The notes below the pieces were generated by a model. That model worked only from the letters and a program-made list of their open reading frames with translations, was not told the DNA's origin and searched no databases. DNA of 64,000 nucleotides from Pseudomonadota bacterium (GTDB lineage: Bacteria; Pseudomonadota; Gammaproteobacteria; Burkholderiales; Rhodocyclaceae), in contig JAFEFC010000020.1 in assembly GCA_018240785.1 (NCBI GenBank), positions 1 through 64,000 of the forward strand, written 5' to 3'. The translations under genes and the position numbers were made by a program. Shown in pieces: positions 56,026 through 64,000 of the stretch (its first letter is position 1; every line of letters begins with the position of its first letter).

Positions 56026-58419
56026 ATGAGTATTGCGATCATCCTGTTCGGTGTCGGGGTCTGGCTTTTCCAGCAACAGGCCGACCTGCTGGCGCCTGGC
56101 TGGCGCATCGGTGGCTGGGCTGCGTTGACCCTGGGGCTGGCGGCCTTGTTCCGTCTGCGGCGCGGCATGTGCCTATCGTCGCCGCCCAGCCACGGTCCGG
56201 TCGCGTGCCGCGCCATCGTCCTGACCGCCTGGCTGCTGGCGCTGGCTGCCGGCTTCCTGTGGGCTGCGCAGCGCGCGGAATGGCGACTTGCCGACTCGCT
56301 GCCCATGGCGCGTGAAGGCGAAGACCTCGCCCTCACCGGCAGGGTGGTCGAGCTGCCGCAGCAATTGCCCGACGGTGTGCGCTTCGCCTTCGTGCCCGAT
56401 GGGGGAAGCGCGGGCGTGCCGGATCGGATCCTGCTGTCGTGGTATCGGCTGCAGGACGACGAGCTGGCTCCGCCGGTCGTCGTCGCCGGCGAGCGCTGGC
56501 GTTTCGTGGTGCGCATCAAGCGTCCGCACGGCTTCGTCAACCCGGAGGGCTTCGACTACGAGGCCTGGCTGCTCGAGCGGGAGTTGCGGGCCACCGGCTA
56601 CGTGCGCGGCGGCGCCCGCCGGCTCGATGCCGGCCCGGGGTCGTTCATGCACCGCGTGCACCGTGCGCGCGGCGAGATCCGCGACCGCTTCCTGGGCGTA
56701 CTGGGCGAGGCGCCGTATGCGGGGGTGCTGGCTGCGCTGGTGATCGGCGACCAGCGCGCCATTCCGGCCGCGCAATGGGATGTCTTCCGCCGCACCGGCA
56801 TCTCGCACCTGGTGGCCATCTCCGGCATGCACATCTCGCTCATCGGCCTGCTGGGCGCGGCGCTGGTCGGCGCCGCGTGGCGTCGCGTGCCCTGGCTGGT
56901 GCTGCGGCTGCCGGCGCGCAAGGCGGCAGCGCTGGCCGCGATCGTCGCGGCGAGCGCCTATGCGCTGCTCGCCGGCATGGGGATTCCGGTGCAGCGCGCG
57001 CTCATCATGCTGTGCGTGGTGGGCATCGCGCTGCTGCTGGGGCGCGCGCCGTCGCCGGGGCGGGTCCTGCTGCTGGCGCTGGCCGGGGTGCTGCTGGTCG
57101 ACCCCTGGGCGGTGCTGGCGGCGGGGTTCTGGCTGTCGTTCGGTGCCGTCGGCATCATCATGCTGGTGCTGGGAGCGCGCCACGGCAGGCGCGAGCGCGG
57201 CGCCGGCTGGCGCGCAGCGGTGAAGACGCAGGCGGCGATCACGCTCGCGACGATGCCGCTGCTGATCGCGCTGTTCCAGTCCTTCTCCATCGTTTCGCCG
57301 CTGGCCAACGCGCTCGCGATCCCGGTGGTGAGCTTCGTCGTCACCCCGCTGGCGCTGCTGGCGGCGATCCTGCCGTTCGACTTCCTGCTGCACCTGGCCC
57401 ACGGCAGCTTTGCTGTGCTGATGCAGCCGGTGGATTGGCTGGCCGCAGTGCCGGTGGCGCTGTGGCGTCAGGCAGCACCGCCGGCCTGGCTGGTCGGAGC
57501 GGGCGTGGCGGCGGTGCTGCTGCTGTTGCTGCCGCGGCCCACGCCGGCGCGCATGCCGGCCGTCTTCGTGCTCGCCGGACTGCTGCTATGGCAGCCCGGC
57601 CGCCCGGCCGCCGGAGACTTCGTTGCCACGGTGCTCGATGTGGGGCAGGGCCTGGCCGTCCATGTGCAGACGGCGACACACGCGCTGCTGTACGACGCCG
57701 GCCCGCCCTATGGCGATGCGGCGGATGCCGGCGAGCGGGTGATCCTGCCGTTCCTGGCCGCGTCCGGCGTGGTCCGGATCGACCGTCTGGTGCTGTCGCA
57801 TGACGATGCCGATCATGTGGGCGGAGCGCGCAGCGTGCTCGAAGGCGTCGATGTGGGCGGCGTGCTGGCGTCCGAGGGCGATGTCGCGGGTTTCTGGACC
57901 GACGCCGCAGGCCGCGGAGCCGGCGTCGAGCGCCTGGCCTGCAGCGACGGCCAGCGCTGGGAGTGGGATGGCGTGCGTTTCGAGGTGCTGCATCCGTGGG
58001 GCGATGGCCGGCGCGTGCGCCGCAACAACGATCTGTCGTGCGTGCTCAAGGTGACCGGTGCGGGTGGTTCGCTGCTGCTGGCGGGCGATCTTGAGACGCG
58101 CGGCGAGGCGGCGATGATCGCGCGCCATGGGGCGGAAGCGCTGGCGAGCTCGGTCGTCGTCGTCGGCCACCATGGCAGCCGCACCTCGTCGTCGGCAGCC
58201 TTCGTCGAGGCGGTGCTGCCCGAAGCCGCGATCCATTCCGCCGGCTACCGCAACCGCTTCGGTCATCCCTTTCCCGCGGTGTGGGCGCGCTGGGCGGAGG
58301 CGGGCGCACGCAACTGGCGGACGGACAGCCAGGGCGCCATCCGTGTCGAGGTGACGGCGTCCGGAGCCGACGTCACCGCTGCGCGGCAGCAGGATCCGCG
58401 TTACTGGCATGGGCGCTGA
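56026..58419 (+). CDS. comEC: ComEC/Rec2 DNA-uptake channel protein
   Basis: A 797-residue protein with three parts: an N-terminal DUF4131 region with helices and a soluble stretch (about 1-190), a polytopic competence domain (about 200-530, with DQRAIPAAQWDVFRRTGISHLVAISGMHISLIGLLG) and a C-terminal metallo-beta-lactamase-like domain (LDVGQGLAVHVQTATHALLYDAG, LSHDDADHVGG). It moves single-stranded DNA across the inner membrane in natural transformation. The ATG at 56026 is chosen; a TTG at 56002 is an alternative. Other competence genes are not in the window. Confidence 0.94.
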   Translation: MSIAIILFGVGVWLFQQQADLLAPGWRIGGWAALTLGLAALFRLRRGMCLSSPPSHGPVACRAIVLTAWLLALAAGFLWAAQRAEWRLADSLPMAREGEDLALTGRVVELPQQLPDGVRFAFVPDGGSAGVPDRILLSWYRLQDDELAPPVVVAGERWRFVVRIKRPHGFVNPEGFDYEAWLLERELRATGYVRGGARRLDAGPGSFMHRVHRARGEIRDRFLGVLGEAPYAGVLAALVIGDQRAIPAAQWDVFRRTGISHLVAISGMHISLIGLLGAALVGAAWRRVPWLVLRLPARKAAALAAIVAASAYALLAGMGIPVQRALIMLCVVGIALLLGRAPSPGRVLLLALAGVLLVDPWAVLAAGFWLSFGAVGIIMLVLGARHGRRERGAGWRAAVKTQAAITLATMPLLIALFQSFSIVSPLANALAIPVVSFVVTPLALLAAILPFDFLLHLAHGSFAVLMQPVDWLAAVPVALWRQAAPPAWLVGAGVAAVLLLLLPRPTPARMPAVFVLAGLLLWQPGRPAAGDFVATVLDVGQGLAVHVQTATHALLYDAGPPYGDAADAGERVILPFLAASGVVRIDRLVLSHDDADHVGGARSVLEGVDVGGVLASEGDVAGFWTDAAGRGAGVERLACSDGQRWEWDGVRFEVLHPWGDGRRVRRNNDLSCVLKVTGAGGSLLLAGDLETRGEAAMIARHGAEALASSVVVVGHHGSRTSSSAAFVEAVLPEAAIHSAGYRNRFGHPFPAVWARWAEAGARNWRTDSQGAIRVEVTASGADVTAARQQDPRYWHGR

Positions 58420-58491
58420 GCCGGCGGCCGGGCGCCTTCGGCTGCGCGCAATGCTAGACTCGTGGCTGATTTTGCCGACAGGAAGTCCGCC

Positions 58492-59406
58492 ATGAGCCTC
58501 ATTTCCGACATCCGCCAGACCTTCGAGCCGCAGCGGCCGACTCCGACGCTGCGCGAACGCAACGTGCAGTGCATGGGGCCGCATGGACTGCATCGAATGG
58601 CCTATGCGGAATGGGGGCACCGCGACAATCCGCGCGTGGTCGTCTGCGCCCATGGGCTGACGCGGAACGGCCGCGATTTCGACGATCTGGCACGCGCGCT
58701 GGCGGAAGATTTCCGCGTGATCTGCCCGGATGTCGCAGGCCGTGGCCGCAGCGACTGGCTCGGCGTGAAGACGGACTACGGTTTCCCGGTTTATGTGCCG
58801 GACATGATCACGCTGATCGCACGCCTGGATGTGGAGTCGGTGTCGTGGGTCGGGACCTCGATGGGTGGGCTCATCGGCATGTTCATCGCCAGCCAGCCGC
58901 ATAGCCCGATCGCTCGCCTGGTCCTCAACGATGTGGGGCCGGTGATCACCGCCCCGTCGCTGCAGCGCATCGGAGAATACGTCGGCAGGGCGCCGGTCTT
59001 CGCGTCGATGCAGGAGGCCGAGGCCTACATCCGCGAAGTGAGCGCGCCCTTCGGCCCGCTCACCGACGCCCAGTGGCGCCATCTCACCGAGCATTCGGTG
59101 CGCCCTGTCCGTAGCGAAGCGGGCGTCGGTTTCGCGATGGTCTACGACCCCGCCATCGGCGATGTCTTCCGCCACACTCCCGTCCAGGAGGATGTCGACC
59201 TGTGGGCCGTCTATGAGCGCATCGCCTGCCCGACCCTGGTGCTGCGAGGTGCCGAGTCCGACCTGCTGGAGCGTTCCACGCTGGAGCAGATGGCCGCGCG
59301 CGGGCCGCGTGCGCAGACGGCGGAGTTCCCCGGTGTCGGCCATGCACCCATGCTGATGGATGCGGCGCAGATCGCGGTGGTGCGCGATTTCCTGCTGGCG
59401 GCCTGA
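58492..59406 (+). CDS. Alpha/beta hydrolase
   Basis: A 304-residue alpha/beta hydrolase. The oxyanion region is VCAHGLTRNGRDFD, the nucleophile elbow GTSMGGL carries the Ser, and the His is in GVGHAPML near the end; the acid is probably Asp in RGAESDLL. Similar genes in this group are annotated as esterases or PHA-linked hydrolases, but the substrate is unknown. The ATG at 58492 has an AGGAAG site; an upstream in-frame ATG at 58462 is less likely. The DUF599 gene starts 12 bp downstream. Confidence 0.9.
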   Translation: MSLISDIRQTFEPQRPTPTLRERNVQCMGPHGLHRMAYAEWGHRDNPRVVVCAHGLTRNGRDFDDLARALAEDFRVICPDVAGRGRSDWLGVKTDYGFPVYVPDMITLIARLDVESVSWVGTSMGGLIGMFIASQPHSPIARLVLNDVGPVITAPSLQRIGEYVGRAPVFASMQEAEAYIREVSAPFGPLTDAQWRHLTEHSVRPVRSEAGVGFAMVYDPAIGDVFRHTPVQEDVDLWAVYERIACPTLVLRGAESDLLERSTLEQMAARGPRAQTAEFPGVGHAPMLMDAAQIAVVRDFLLAA

Positions 59407-59418
59407 AGAGGCGGCGGC

Positions 59419-60126
59419 GTGCTGGCGAGCGTCTTTTCAGTCATCAGCTACGCGGATGCGGCTGGCCTGGCTTGGTTCCTGGTCGTCTGGTTCGGCTACG
59501 GCTGGCTCTCCGAGCACAGCCCGTGGGCGCGTCGCGGCCTTGCTGACGTGGGCGACCGCCATCGACTCGAATGGGCGCGTCAGATGCTGCGCCGCGACGC
59601 GCGCATGCCGGATGCGGCGCTGGTCGGCAACCTGATGCGGAGCGTGTCGTTCTATGCCAACACCACCATCTACATCATTGCCGGCGTGCTCGCCCTGCTG
59701 GGCACGCTGGACAAGGTGATCATCTTTGCCGAGGAGTTGCCCTTCGCGCGCGAGGCGTCGCGCGGACTGTGGGAAATCAAGCTGGTGCTGCTGTTCGGCA
59801 TCTTTGCCTTCGCCTATTTCAAGTTCACCTGGTCGCTGCGCCAGTTCAACCTGCTGTCCATCCTCATCGGCAGCACGCCGGTGATCAAGGAGGGCGACGG
59901 CTTCGATCCGCAGCGTGCCGAAGCGGCCGCGCGCCGGCTCGGCAGGGTCAATTCGCTGGCGGGGGACGAATTCAACCGTGGCATCCGTGCCTATTACTTC
60001 GGCCTGGCTGCGGTGGCCTGGTTCGTGCAGCCCTGGGTCTTCATCGCCATGACGACGATGATCGCCGTGGTGCTCTACCGGCGCGACTTCGCCTCACCGC
60101 TGCTGCGGGCATTGCGCGAGGAATGA
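59419..60126 (+). CDS. DUF599 membrane protein
   Basis: A 235-residue membrane protein with about four hydrophobic segments. The DUF599 pattern is visible in NLMRSVSFYANTTIYIIAGVLALLG, IKLVLLFGIFAFAYFKFTWSLRQFN and EFNRGIRAYYFGLAAVAWFVQPW. Its function is unknown. The start is a GTG at 59419, 12 bp after the hydrolase stop and preceded by GAAGAGGCGG. The two genes are probably co-transcribed. It converges on rsgA with 30 bp between. Confidence 0.88.
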   Translation: MLASVFSVISYADAAGLAWFLVVWFGYGWLSEHSPWARRGLADVGDRHRLEWARQMLRRDARMPDAALVGNLMRSVSFYANTTIYIIAGVLALLGTLDKVIIFAEELPFAREASRGLWEIKLVLLFGIFAFAYFKFTWSLRQFNLLSILIGSTPVIKEGDGFDPQRAEAAARRLGRVNSLAGDEFNRGIRAYYFGLAAVAWFVQPWVFIAMTTMIAVVLYRRDFASPLLRALREE

Positions 60127-60156
60127 CGGGCGGCGCGCATTGCCGCTTGCCCATCG

Positions 60157-61098
60157 CTACCAGCCAGGGTTGAGCCGCTTGGCCTCGGCGATCTCGCCGC
60201 GGATGGTGCGGAAGTGCTCGAAGCGGCGGGCGTTGATCGCGCCGGACGCGAGCGCGGCGAGCAGCGCGCAGCCCGGTTCCGCCTCGTGCCGGCAGTCGCG
60301 GAAGCGGCACTGGCCCAGCAGCGGACGGAATTCGACGAAGCTTTCGGCGAGCGTCTCCGGCGTCAGGTGGGCGAGCCCGAAGGCCTGCAGGCCGGGGCTG
60401 TCGATCAGCCAGCCGTCGCGCTGCAGGTCTTCGCCGAAGACGTAGAGGCGGGCGAAGGTGGTGGTGTGCTTGCCGGTATCGAGCGCGGTCGAGATCTCGC
60501 GCGTTGCCGCTTTTGCTTCGGGAATCAGCGCATTGGTGAGCGTCGATTTGCCCATGCCGGACTGGCCGACGAGGATGGCATGCGTGGCGGCCAGCCGCGC
60601 GCGCAGGGCCTGCGCGCCATCGAGCGCGGAGAGCTCGATCACCTCGTAACCCAGCGCCCTGAACGGAGCGAGCTGCGAGCGCGCAGCGTCCAGGCGATCG
60701 ACCAGGTCGGCCTTGTTCAGGATGATCAGCGGCGTGATGTCCTGGCTTTCGGCAGCGGCGATGCAGCGCGAGATCAGCAGATCGGAGAAGCCCGGCTCGG
60801 TGGCGACGACGATGGCGATGTGGCTCAGGTTGGCGGCGATCAGCTTCTCGCGGAAGGCCTCCGACCGCCACAGCAGGTTGCGCCGCGGGCAGAGCCGCTC
60901 GATGACGCCCTGGCCGTCGGCTCCGGGCAGGACGTCGACCTCGTCGCCGCAGGCGAAGGTGTTCTTCTTGCCGCGAGTGGTGCACTGCAGCCGGCCGTCC
61001 GTGGTCGCGACTTCATAGCTGCGGCCGAACGCCGCCACGATCACGCCGTGGATTACACCATGCGTCGAGCCAGCCGGCTTGCGTCCAGGCTGCACCAT
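60157..61098 (-). CDS. rsgA: Small ribosomal subunit biogenesis GTPase RsgA
   Basis: A 313-residue circularly permuted GTPase that checks 30S maturation. An N-terminal OB fold (about 15-85) precedes G4 (NKADLVD), G1 (GQSGMGKSTLTN) and G3 (DSPG). A C-terminal zinc site follows (GQCRFRDCRHEAEPGC). The start overlaps the stop of the M48 protease gene by one base (TGATG-type junction), so translation is coupled. The same neighbour order, M48 protease-rsgA near orn, is common in betaproteobacteria. Confidence 0.95.
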   Translation of the reverse strand: MVQPGRKPAGSTHGVIHGVIVAAFGRSYEVATTDGRLQCTTRGKKNTFACGDEVDVLPGADGQGVIERLCPRRNLLWRSEAFREKLIAANLSHIAIVVATEPGFSDLLISRCIAAAESQDITPLIILNKADLVDRLDAARSQLAPFRALGYEVIELSALDGAQALRARLAATHAILVGQSGMGKSTLTNALIPEAKAATREISTALDTGKHTTTFARLYVFGEDLQRDGWLIDSPGLQAFGLAHLTPETLAESFVEFRPLLGQCRFRDCRHEAEPGCALLAALASGAINARRFEHFRTIRGEIAEAKRLNPGW

Positions 61099-62357
61099 CA
61101 GCCCATGGCCTGCAGTCGGGCCACGCGCAGCGCCGCCGGTGGGTGGGAGTCGAAGAAGCGCGAATACAGGGGATCGGGCGTCAGCGTGGAGGCGTTGTCG
61201 CGGTACAGCTTGACCAGCGCCGCCACCAGGTCGGCCGCGCGCGTCTGCTGCGCCGCATAGGCATCGGCCTCGTATTCATGTACCCGCGACCAATGACTCG
61301 CCACTGGCGACAGCATGAAGGTGAAGGACGGCAGCACGAGGAAGAACAGCGCCAGCGCCGTCGCGGTGTCGGCAGCGTGGGCGCCGAGGCCGGCGAAGAA
61401 CCAGCCCTGCTGCATCAGCCAGCCCAGCAGCGCGAGCATGGCCAGCGTCGCCGGCGCCAGCAACGCCATGCGCTTGAGGATGTGGCGATGGCGGAAATGC
61501 CCCAGCTCGTGCGCCAGCACCGCTTCCACTTCCTCCGGGCTGAGCTTGTCGAGCAGGGTGTCGAAGAACACGATGCGCTTGGCGGCGCCGAAGCCGGTGA
61601 AATAGGCATTGCCGTGTGCCGAGCGGCGCGAGCCGTCCATCACGAACAGGCCCTTGGACTGGAAGCCGCAGCGGGCGAGCAAGGCTTCCACCCGCGCCTT
61701 CAGGTCCTGGTCGGCGAGCGGTGTGAACTTGTTGAACAGCGGCGCGATGAAGGTCGGCCAGATCAGCATCACCAGCACGTTGAACACCAGCCAGAAGGCC
61801 CATACCCAGAGCCACCAGAACGTGCCCATCGCCTGCATCAGCCAAAGCACCAGGGCGATCAGCGGCAGGCCGATCGCCGCGCCCAGCGCCGCCTCCTTGA
61901 GCGCGTCGGCGATGAAGAGGGCCGGCGTCATGCGGTTGAAGCCGAAGCGCTTCTCGATCACGAAGGTGCGGTAAAGCACCGCCGGCAGGTCGACGATCCA
62001 GCCGATCACGCTGAGGGTGGCGAGCAGCGCCACGCCGTGGGCGATGCCGCCTGCCGTCAGCACCCCGGCCCAGGCTGAGTGCAGCGCCTGCAACCCGCCG
62101 CCCAGGGTCAGCACCACGGTCAGCAGTGCGCCGACCACGGTGGCGACCAGCGACAGGCGCATGCGTGCGCAGGTGTAGTCGGCCGCACGCTGATGCGCCT
62201 CCAGGCCGATCGTGCCGGCGAATGCCGCCGGCACCGCGTCGCGGCAGGCGCCGACGTGGCGGATCTGGCGGCGCATCAGCACCGTCCGCGTCGCCACGCT
62301 GGCGAGCAGCATGGCGACAAAGACGAGGGTCAGCAGGGTGGCGTGATCGACGGGCAT
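61098..62357 (-). CDS. M48-family membrane metalloprotease (Ste24/CAAX-protease type)
   Basis: A 419-residue membrane protein with about seven hydrophobic segments. The zinc motif HELGH is in VEAVLAHELGHFRHRHILKR and the third ligand is in EYEADAYAAQQ. GFNRMTPALFIADALKEA and NAYFTGFGAAKRIVFFDTLLD are typical of the Ste24-like CAAX protease group. Bacteria lack most prenylated targets, so it is likely a general membrane-protein quality-control protease. It is divergent from orn and coupled to rsgA downstream. Confidence 0.93.
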   Translation of the reverse strand: MPVDHATLLTLVFVAMLLASVATRTVLMRRQIRHVGACRDAVPAAFAGTIGLEAHQRAADYTCARMRLSLVATVVGALLTVVLTLGGGLQALHSAWAGVLTAGGIAHGVALLATLSVIGWIVDLPAVLYRTFVIEKRFGFNRMTPALFIADALKEAALGAAIGLPLIALVLWLMQAMGTFWWLWVWAFWLVFNVLVMLIWPTFIAPLFNKFTPLADQDLKARVEALLARCGFQSKGLFVMDGSRRSAHGNAYFTGFGAAKRIVFFDTLLDKLSPEEVEAVLAHELGHFRHRHILKRMALLAPATLAMLALLGWLMQQGWFFAGLGAHAADTATALALFFLVLPSFTFMLSPVASHWSRVHEYEADAYAAQQTRAADLVAALVKLYRDNASTLTPDPLYSRFFDSHPPAALRVARLQAMG

Positions 62358-62549
62358 GTTGCGTAGGACGGATGAGCCAGGTGCATGAATCAGGTGGGGG
62401 CAGCAGGGTGACAGGCCGGAAGGCCGGCTGCGATGGTGCAGTGCTGGGCCTTTGCGATGTGTGACACAATCGCGCCCGGTTAGGTTTCACCCGCGGGCTT
62501 TCGTCGCGAAAGCCCGAATCTGCTGGCATTGCAAGGAAGCGCACGGATT

Positions 62550-63095
62550 ATGGCACAGGACCCCAAGCACCTGATATGGCTGGACATGGAGATGACCGGC
62601 CTCGAGCCCGACCGCGATCGCATCATCGAGATCGCCGTCGTCATCACCAACGAGCAGCTCGAAACCGTGGCCGAGGCGCCGGTCATCGTCGTGCATCAGC
62701 CCGACGCGGTGCTCGACGCGATGGACGACTGGAACAAGAACACGCACGGCAAGTCGGGGCTCATCGACCGCGTGCGCGCCTCGACCGTGAGCGAGGCCGA
62801 GGCCGAGACGCAGATGCTTGCCTTCCTGCAGGAGTGGGTGCCGGCGCGCAGCTCGCCGATGTGCGGCAACTCGGTGTGCCAGGACCGGCGCTTCCTGGCC
62901 CGCTACATGCCGAAGTTCGAAGATTGGTTCCATTACCGCAACCTGGACGTCTCCACGCTGAAGGAGCTGGCCAAGCGCTGGCGGCCGGAGGTCTATGGTG
63001 GCGTGTCGAAGAAGGGCGCTCACACCGCGCTGTCGGACATCCAGGAGTCGATCGGCGAGCTGCGGCATTACCGCGACAACTTCCTGCGCCTGTAA
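62550..63095 (+). CDS. orn: Oligoribonuclease
   Basis: A 181-residue DEDDh 3'-to-5' exonuclease that degrades RNA dinucleotides, including pGpG from cyclic di-GMP. The acidic residues are in [12 protein letters not shown] (Exo I), [11 protein letters not shown] (Exo II) and the Exo III His and Asp in [13 protein letters not shown]. The ATG at 62550 has AAGGAAG about 11 nt upstream. It is divergent from the M48 protease. Functionally it complements the HD-GYP phosphodiesterase elsewhere in the window, though the two are 46 kb apart. Confidence 0.96.
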   Translation: MAQDPKHLIWLDMEMTGLEPDRDRIIEIAVVITNEQLETVAEAPVIVVHQPDAVLDAMDDWNKNTHGKSGLIDRVRASTVSEAEAETQMLAFLQEWVPARSSPMCGNSVCQDRRFLARYMPKFEDWFHYRNLDVSTLKELAKRWRPEVYGGVSKKGAHTALSDIQESIGELRHYRDNFLRL

Positions 63096-63128
63096 GGCCG
63101 GGCGGCCGGGCCGGCGCGCGCGCGGGCC

Positions 63129-64000
63129 TCAGGCCGGCGTGCGCTTGTACAGCGCGAACGACTCCTGCTGCCGGCCGCCGCCGCGGCGGTGATCCCAGAC
63201 GATGTGCCACTCGGGTGCCAGCTCCGGGGTGTCGATGCGGCGGTTCTCGTAGACGAGCACCAGGGAGCACGGCGTGGCGTCGCCCTGCACCCGCACCGTG
63301 CGGATGCCGGCAAAGTAATCCAGCGAGCTGCGCAAGGCATCGGGCAGGCCGGTGGTGGCGATGCAGTCGACGACTTCGCCGGCAACCGCCTGCTCGAGGG
63401 ACTTCATCACGCGGCGGTAGCTGCGGTCGTGGTCGAACCACGGCATCAGCAGGCTTACCGCCAGGCACCACAGCATGGTCATGCCCATCGCCCAGTTCGA
63501 CGGGCTGCGCGAGGCCGTGCGCGGCAGGCGCCACACCAGCAGCAGCCAGAGCCCGCTGATGACGAGGCCGGGCACCAGTTGCGTGGCGCCGCCATGCAGC
63601 ACGAAATTGGGTGCCACGCGGCTGACATGCCGCGCAAGACCGGGCGGCCAGGCGTAGGCCTGTGCCGTCCATGCCAGCCAGATCAGCAGCCCGAACACGC
63701 CGAAGGTCATCAGGCCGAACCAGTCGAAGGCGTTCGCCGCGCCGCGCCTCAGCGTGGGCACGCCGCCGGCGGCCAGCAGCGCAAGCCCCGGCAGCAGCGG
63801 CAGCGCAGCAACCTGCGCGAGCTCGCCATCGACCAGCAGCCAGGCCAAGGCGATCGCACTGGACAGCAGCGGCAACAGCAGCGGCAGCGCGCCGAGGTTG
63901 CGGCGTCCCCGCCACAGGGCCCACAGCGCGATTGGCCACAAGGGCCAGGTGAACCAGCTCAGCAGTTCGACCACGCGCACCGCGTCCGAAGGACCCAGCG
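63129..64000 (-). CDS. ArnT/PMT-family (GT-C) glycosyltransferase, C-terminal part
   Basis: At least 289 residues of an open frame running off the right edge; the true start is outside. Seven or so hydrophobic segments (for example LLSWFTWPLWPIALWALWRG, ALPLLLPLLSSAIALAWLLV) precede a soluble C-terminal domain with VVDCIATTGLPDALRSSLDYFAG and LVLVYENRRIDTPELAPEWHIVWD. This layout fits dolichyl-phosphate-mannose or ArnT-like glycosyltransferases that modify lipid A or polysaccharide; the family call is moderate because the catalytic loops are missing from the window. Confidence 0.65.
   Translation of the reverse strand, partial: LGPSDAVRVVELLSWFTWPLWPIALWALWRGRRNLGALPLLLPLLSSAIALAWLLVDGELAQVAALPLLPGLALLAAGGVPTLRRGAANAFDWFGLMTFGVFGLLIWLAWTAQAYAWPPGLARHVSRVAPNFVLHGGATQLVPGLVISGLWLLLVWRLPRTASRSPSNWAMGMTMLWCLAVSLLMPWFDHDRSYRRVMKSLEQAVAGEVVDCIATTGLPDALRSSLDYFAGIRTVRVQGDATPCSLVLVYENRRIDTPELAPEWHIVWDHRRGGGRQQESFALYKRTPA

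Overview
The window is a gene-dense (GC-rich, roughly two thirds G+C by eye) chromosomal segment of a betaproteobacterium, most likely a member of the Rhodocyclales such as Azoarcus, Aromatoleum or Thauera. The evidence is the gene order (pyrG-kdsA-eno-ftsB; rimP-nusA-infB-rbfA-truB-rpsO-pnp; a tRNA-Pro-Arg-His cluster beside dksA), the protein sequences, and a hemerythrin/DUF2249 gene set typical of denitrifying relatives. The genus assignment is inference. No rRNA operon, CRISPR array, prophage, insertion sequence or plasmid module is visible; this is mostly core chromosome.

Layout. 1-5.4 kb: the end of an acetoacetyl-CoA synthetase gene, an isochorismatase-family hydrolase, then pyrG, kdsA, eno and ftsB. 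5.4-9 kb: a CBS-domain protein, an NlpC/P60 lipoprotein, a SIMPL-domain protein, an EamA exporter and a gamma-carbonic-anhydrase-like protein. 9-12.3 kb: rlmJ, a MazG-like pyrophosphohydrolase, a PiT phosphate permease and a DUF3301 protein, closely packed. 12.3-14.4 kb (minus strand): a divergent GTP cyclohydrolase I, a kinase-like hypothetical and fabI. 14.6-18.6 kb: a HAD-like protein, a two-HD-domain HD-GYP phosphodiesterase, a hypothetical protein, YaeQ and ACP phosphodiesterase. 18.6-22.1 kb (minus): srkA, deaD and a cold-shock gene. 22.4-28 kb: rbgA, a small Cys protein, a YitT protein, an alpha/beta hydrolase, a PHP phosphoesterase, a YciO/Sua5-like protein and an M50 protease. 27.6-39.2 kb: scpA-scpB-rluB, then rimP-nusA-infB-rbfA-truB, then rpsO-pnp. 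39.3-40.2 kb (minus): dksA and three tRNA genes. 40.2-43.7 kb: a hemerythrin / DUF2249 / twelve-helix membrane protein operon, divergent from an MFS transporter. 43.9-53.2 kb: a giant DUF748 envelope protein, a spermidine-synthase-like protein, metY and dnaE2. 53.3-64 kb: lolCD, a DUF2062 protein, comEC, a second alpha/beta hydrolase, a DUF599 protein, rsgA, an M48 protease, orn, and the end of an ArnT-like glycosyltransferase.

Functional themes are translation and transcription (rimP to pnp, rbgA, rsgA, rlmJ, rluB, tRNAs), RNA turnover (pnp, orn, deaD), envelope biogenesis (kdsA, lolCD, DUF748, glycosyltransferase, ftsB, fabI), chromosome segregation (scpAB) and SOS mutagenesis (dnaE2).

The most notable regulatory signals read directly from the DNA are: (i) three CTGC-N3-GCAG-type inverted repeats between fabI and the HAD gene, matching the published PhaR operator pattern; (ii) a near-consensus FNR/DNR box at class-II spacing ahead of the hemerythrin operon; (iii) a perfect-spacing LexA box almost abutting the dnaE2 start codon; (iv) a promoter, small ORF and intrinsic terminator leader ahead of rimP; (v) a tRNA promoter whose -35 hexamer contains the stop codon of the preceding gene; and (vi) a roughly 110-bp palindromic element ahead of pyrG. 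No wholly unknown multi-gene system stands out. The hemerythrin operon is the best candidate for an under-described one.
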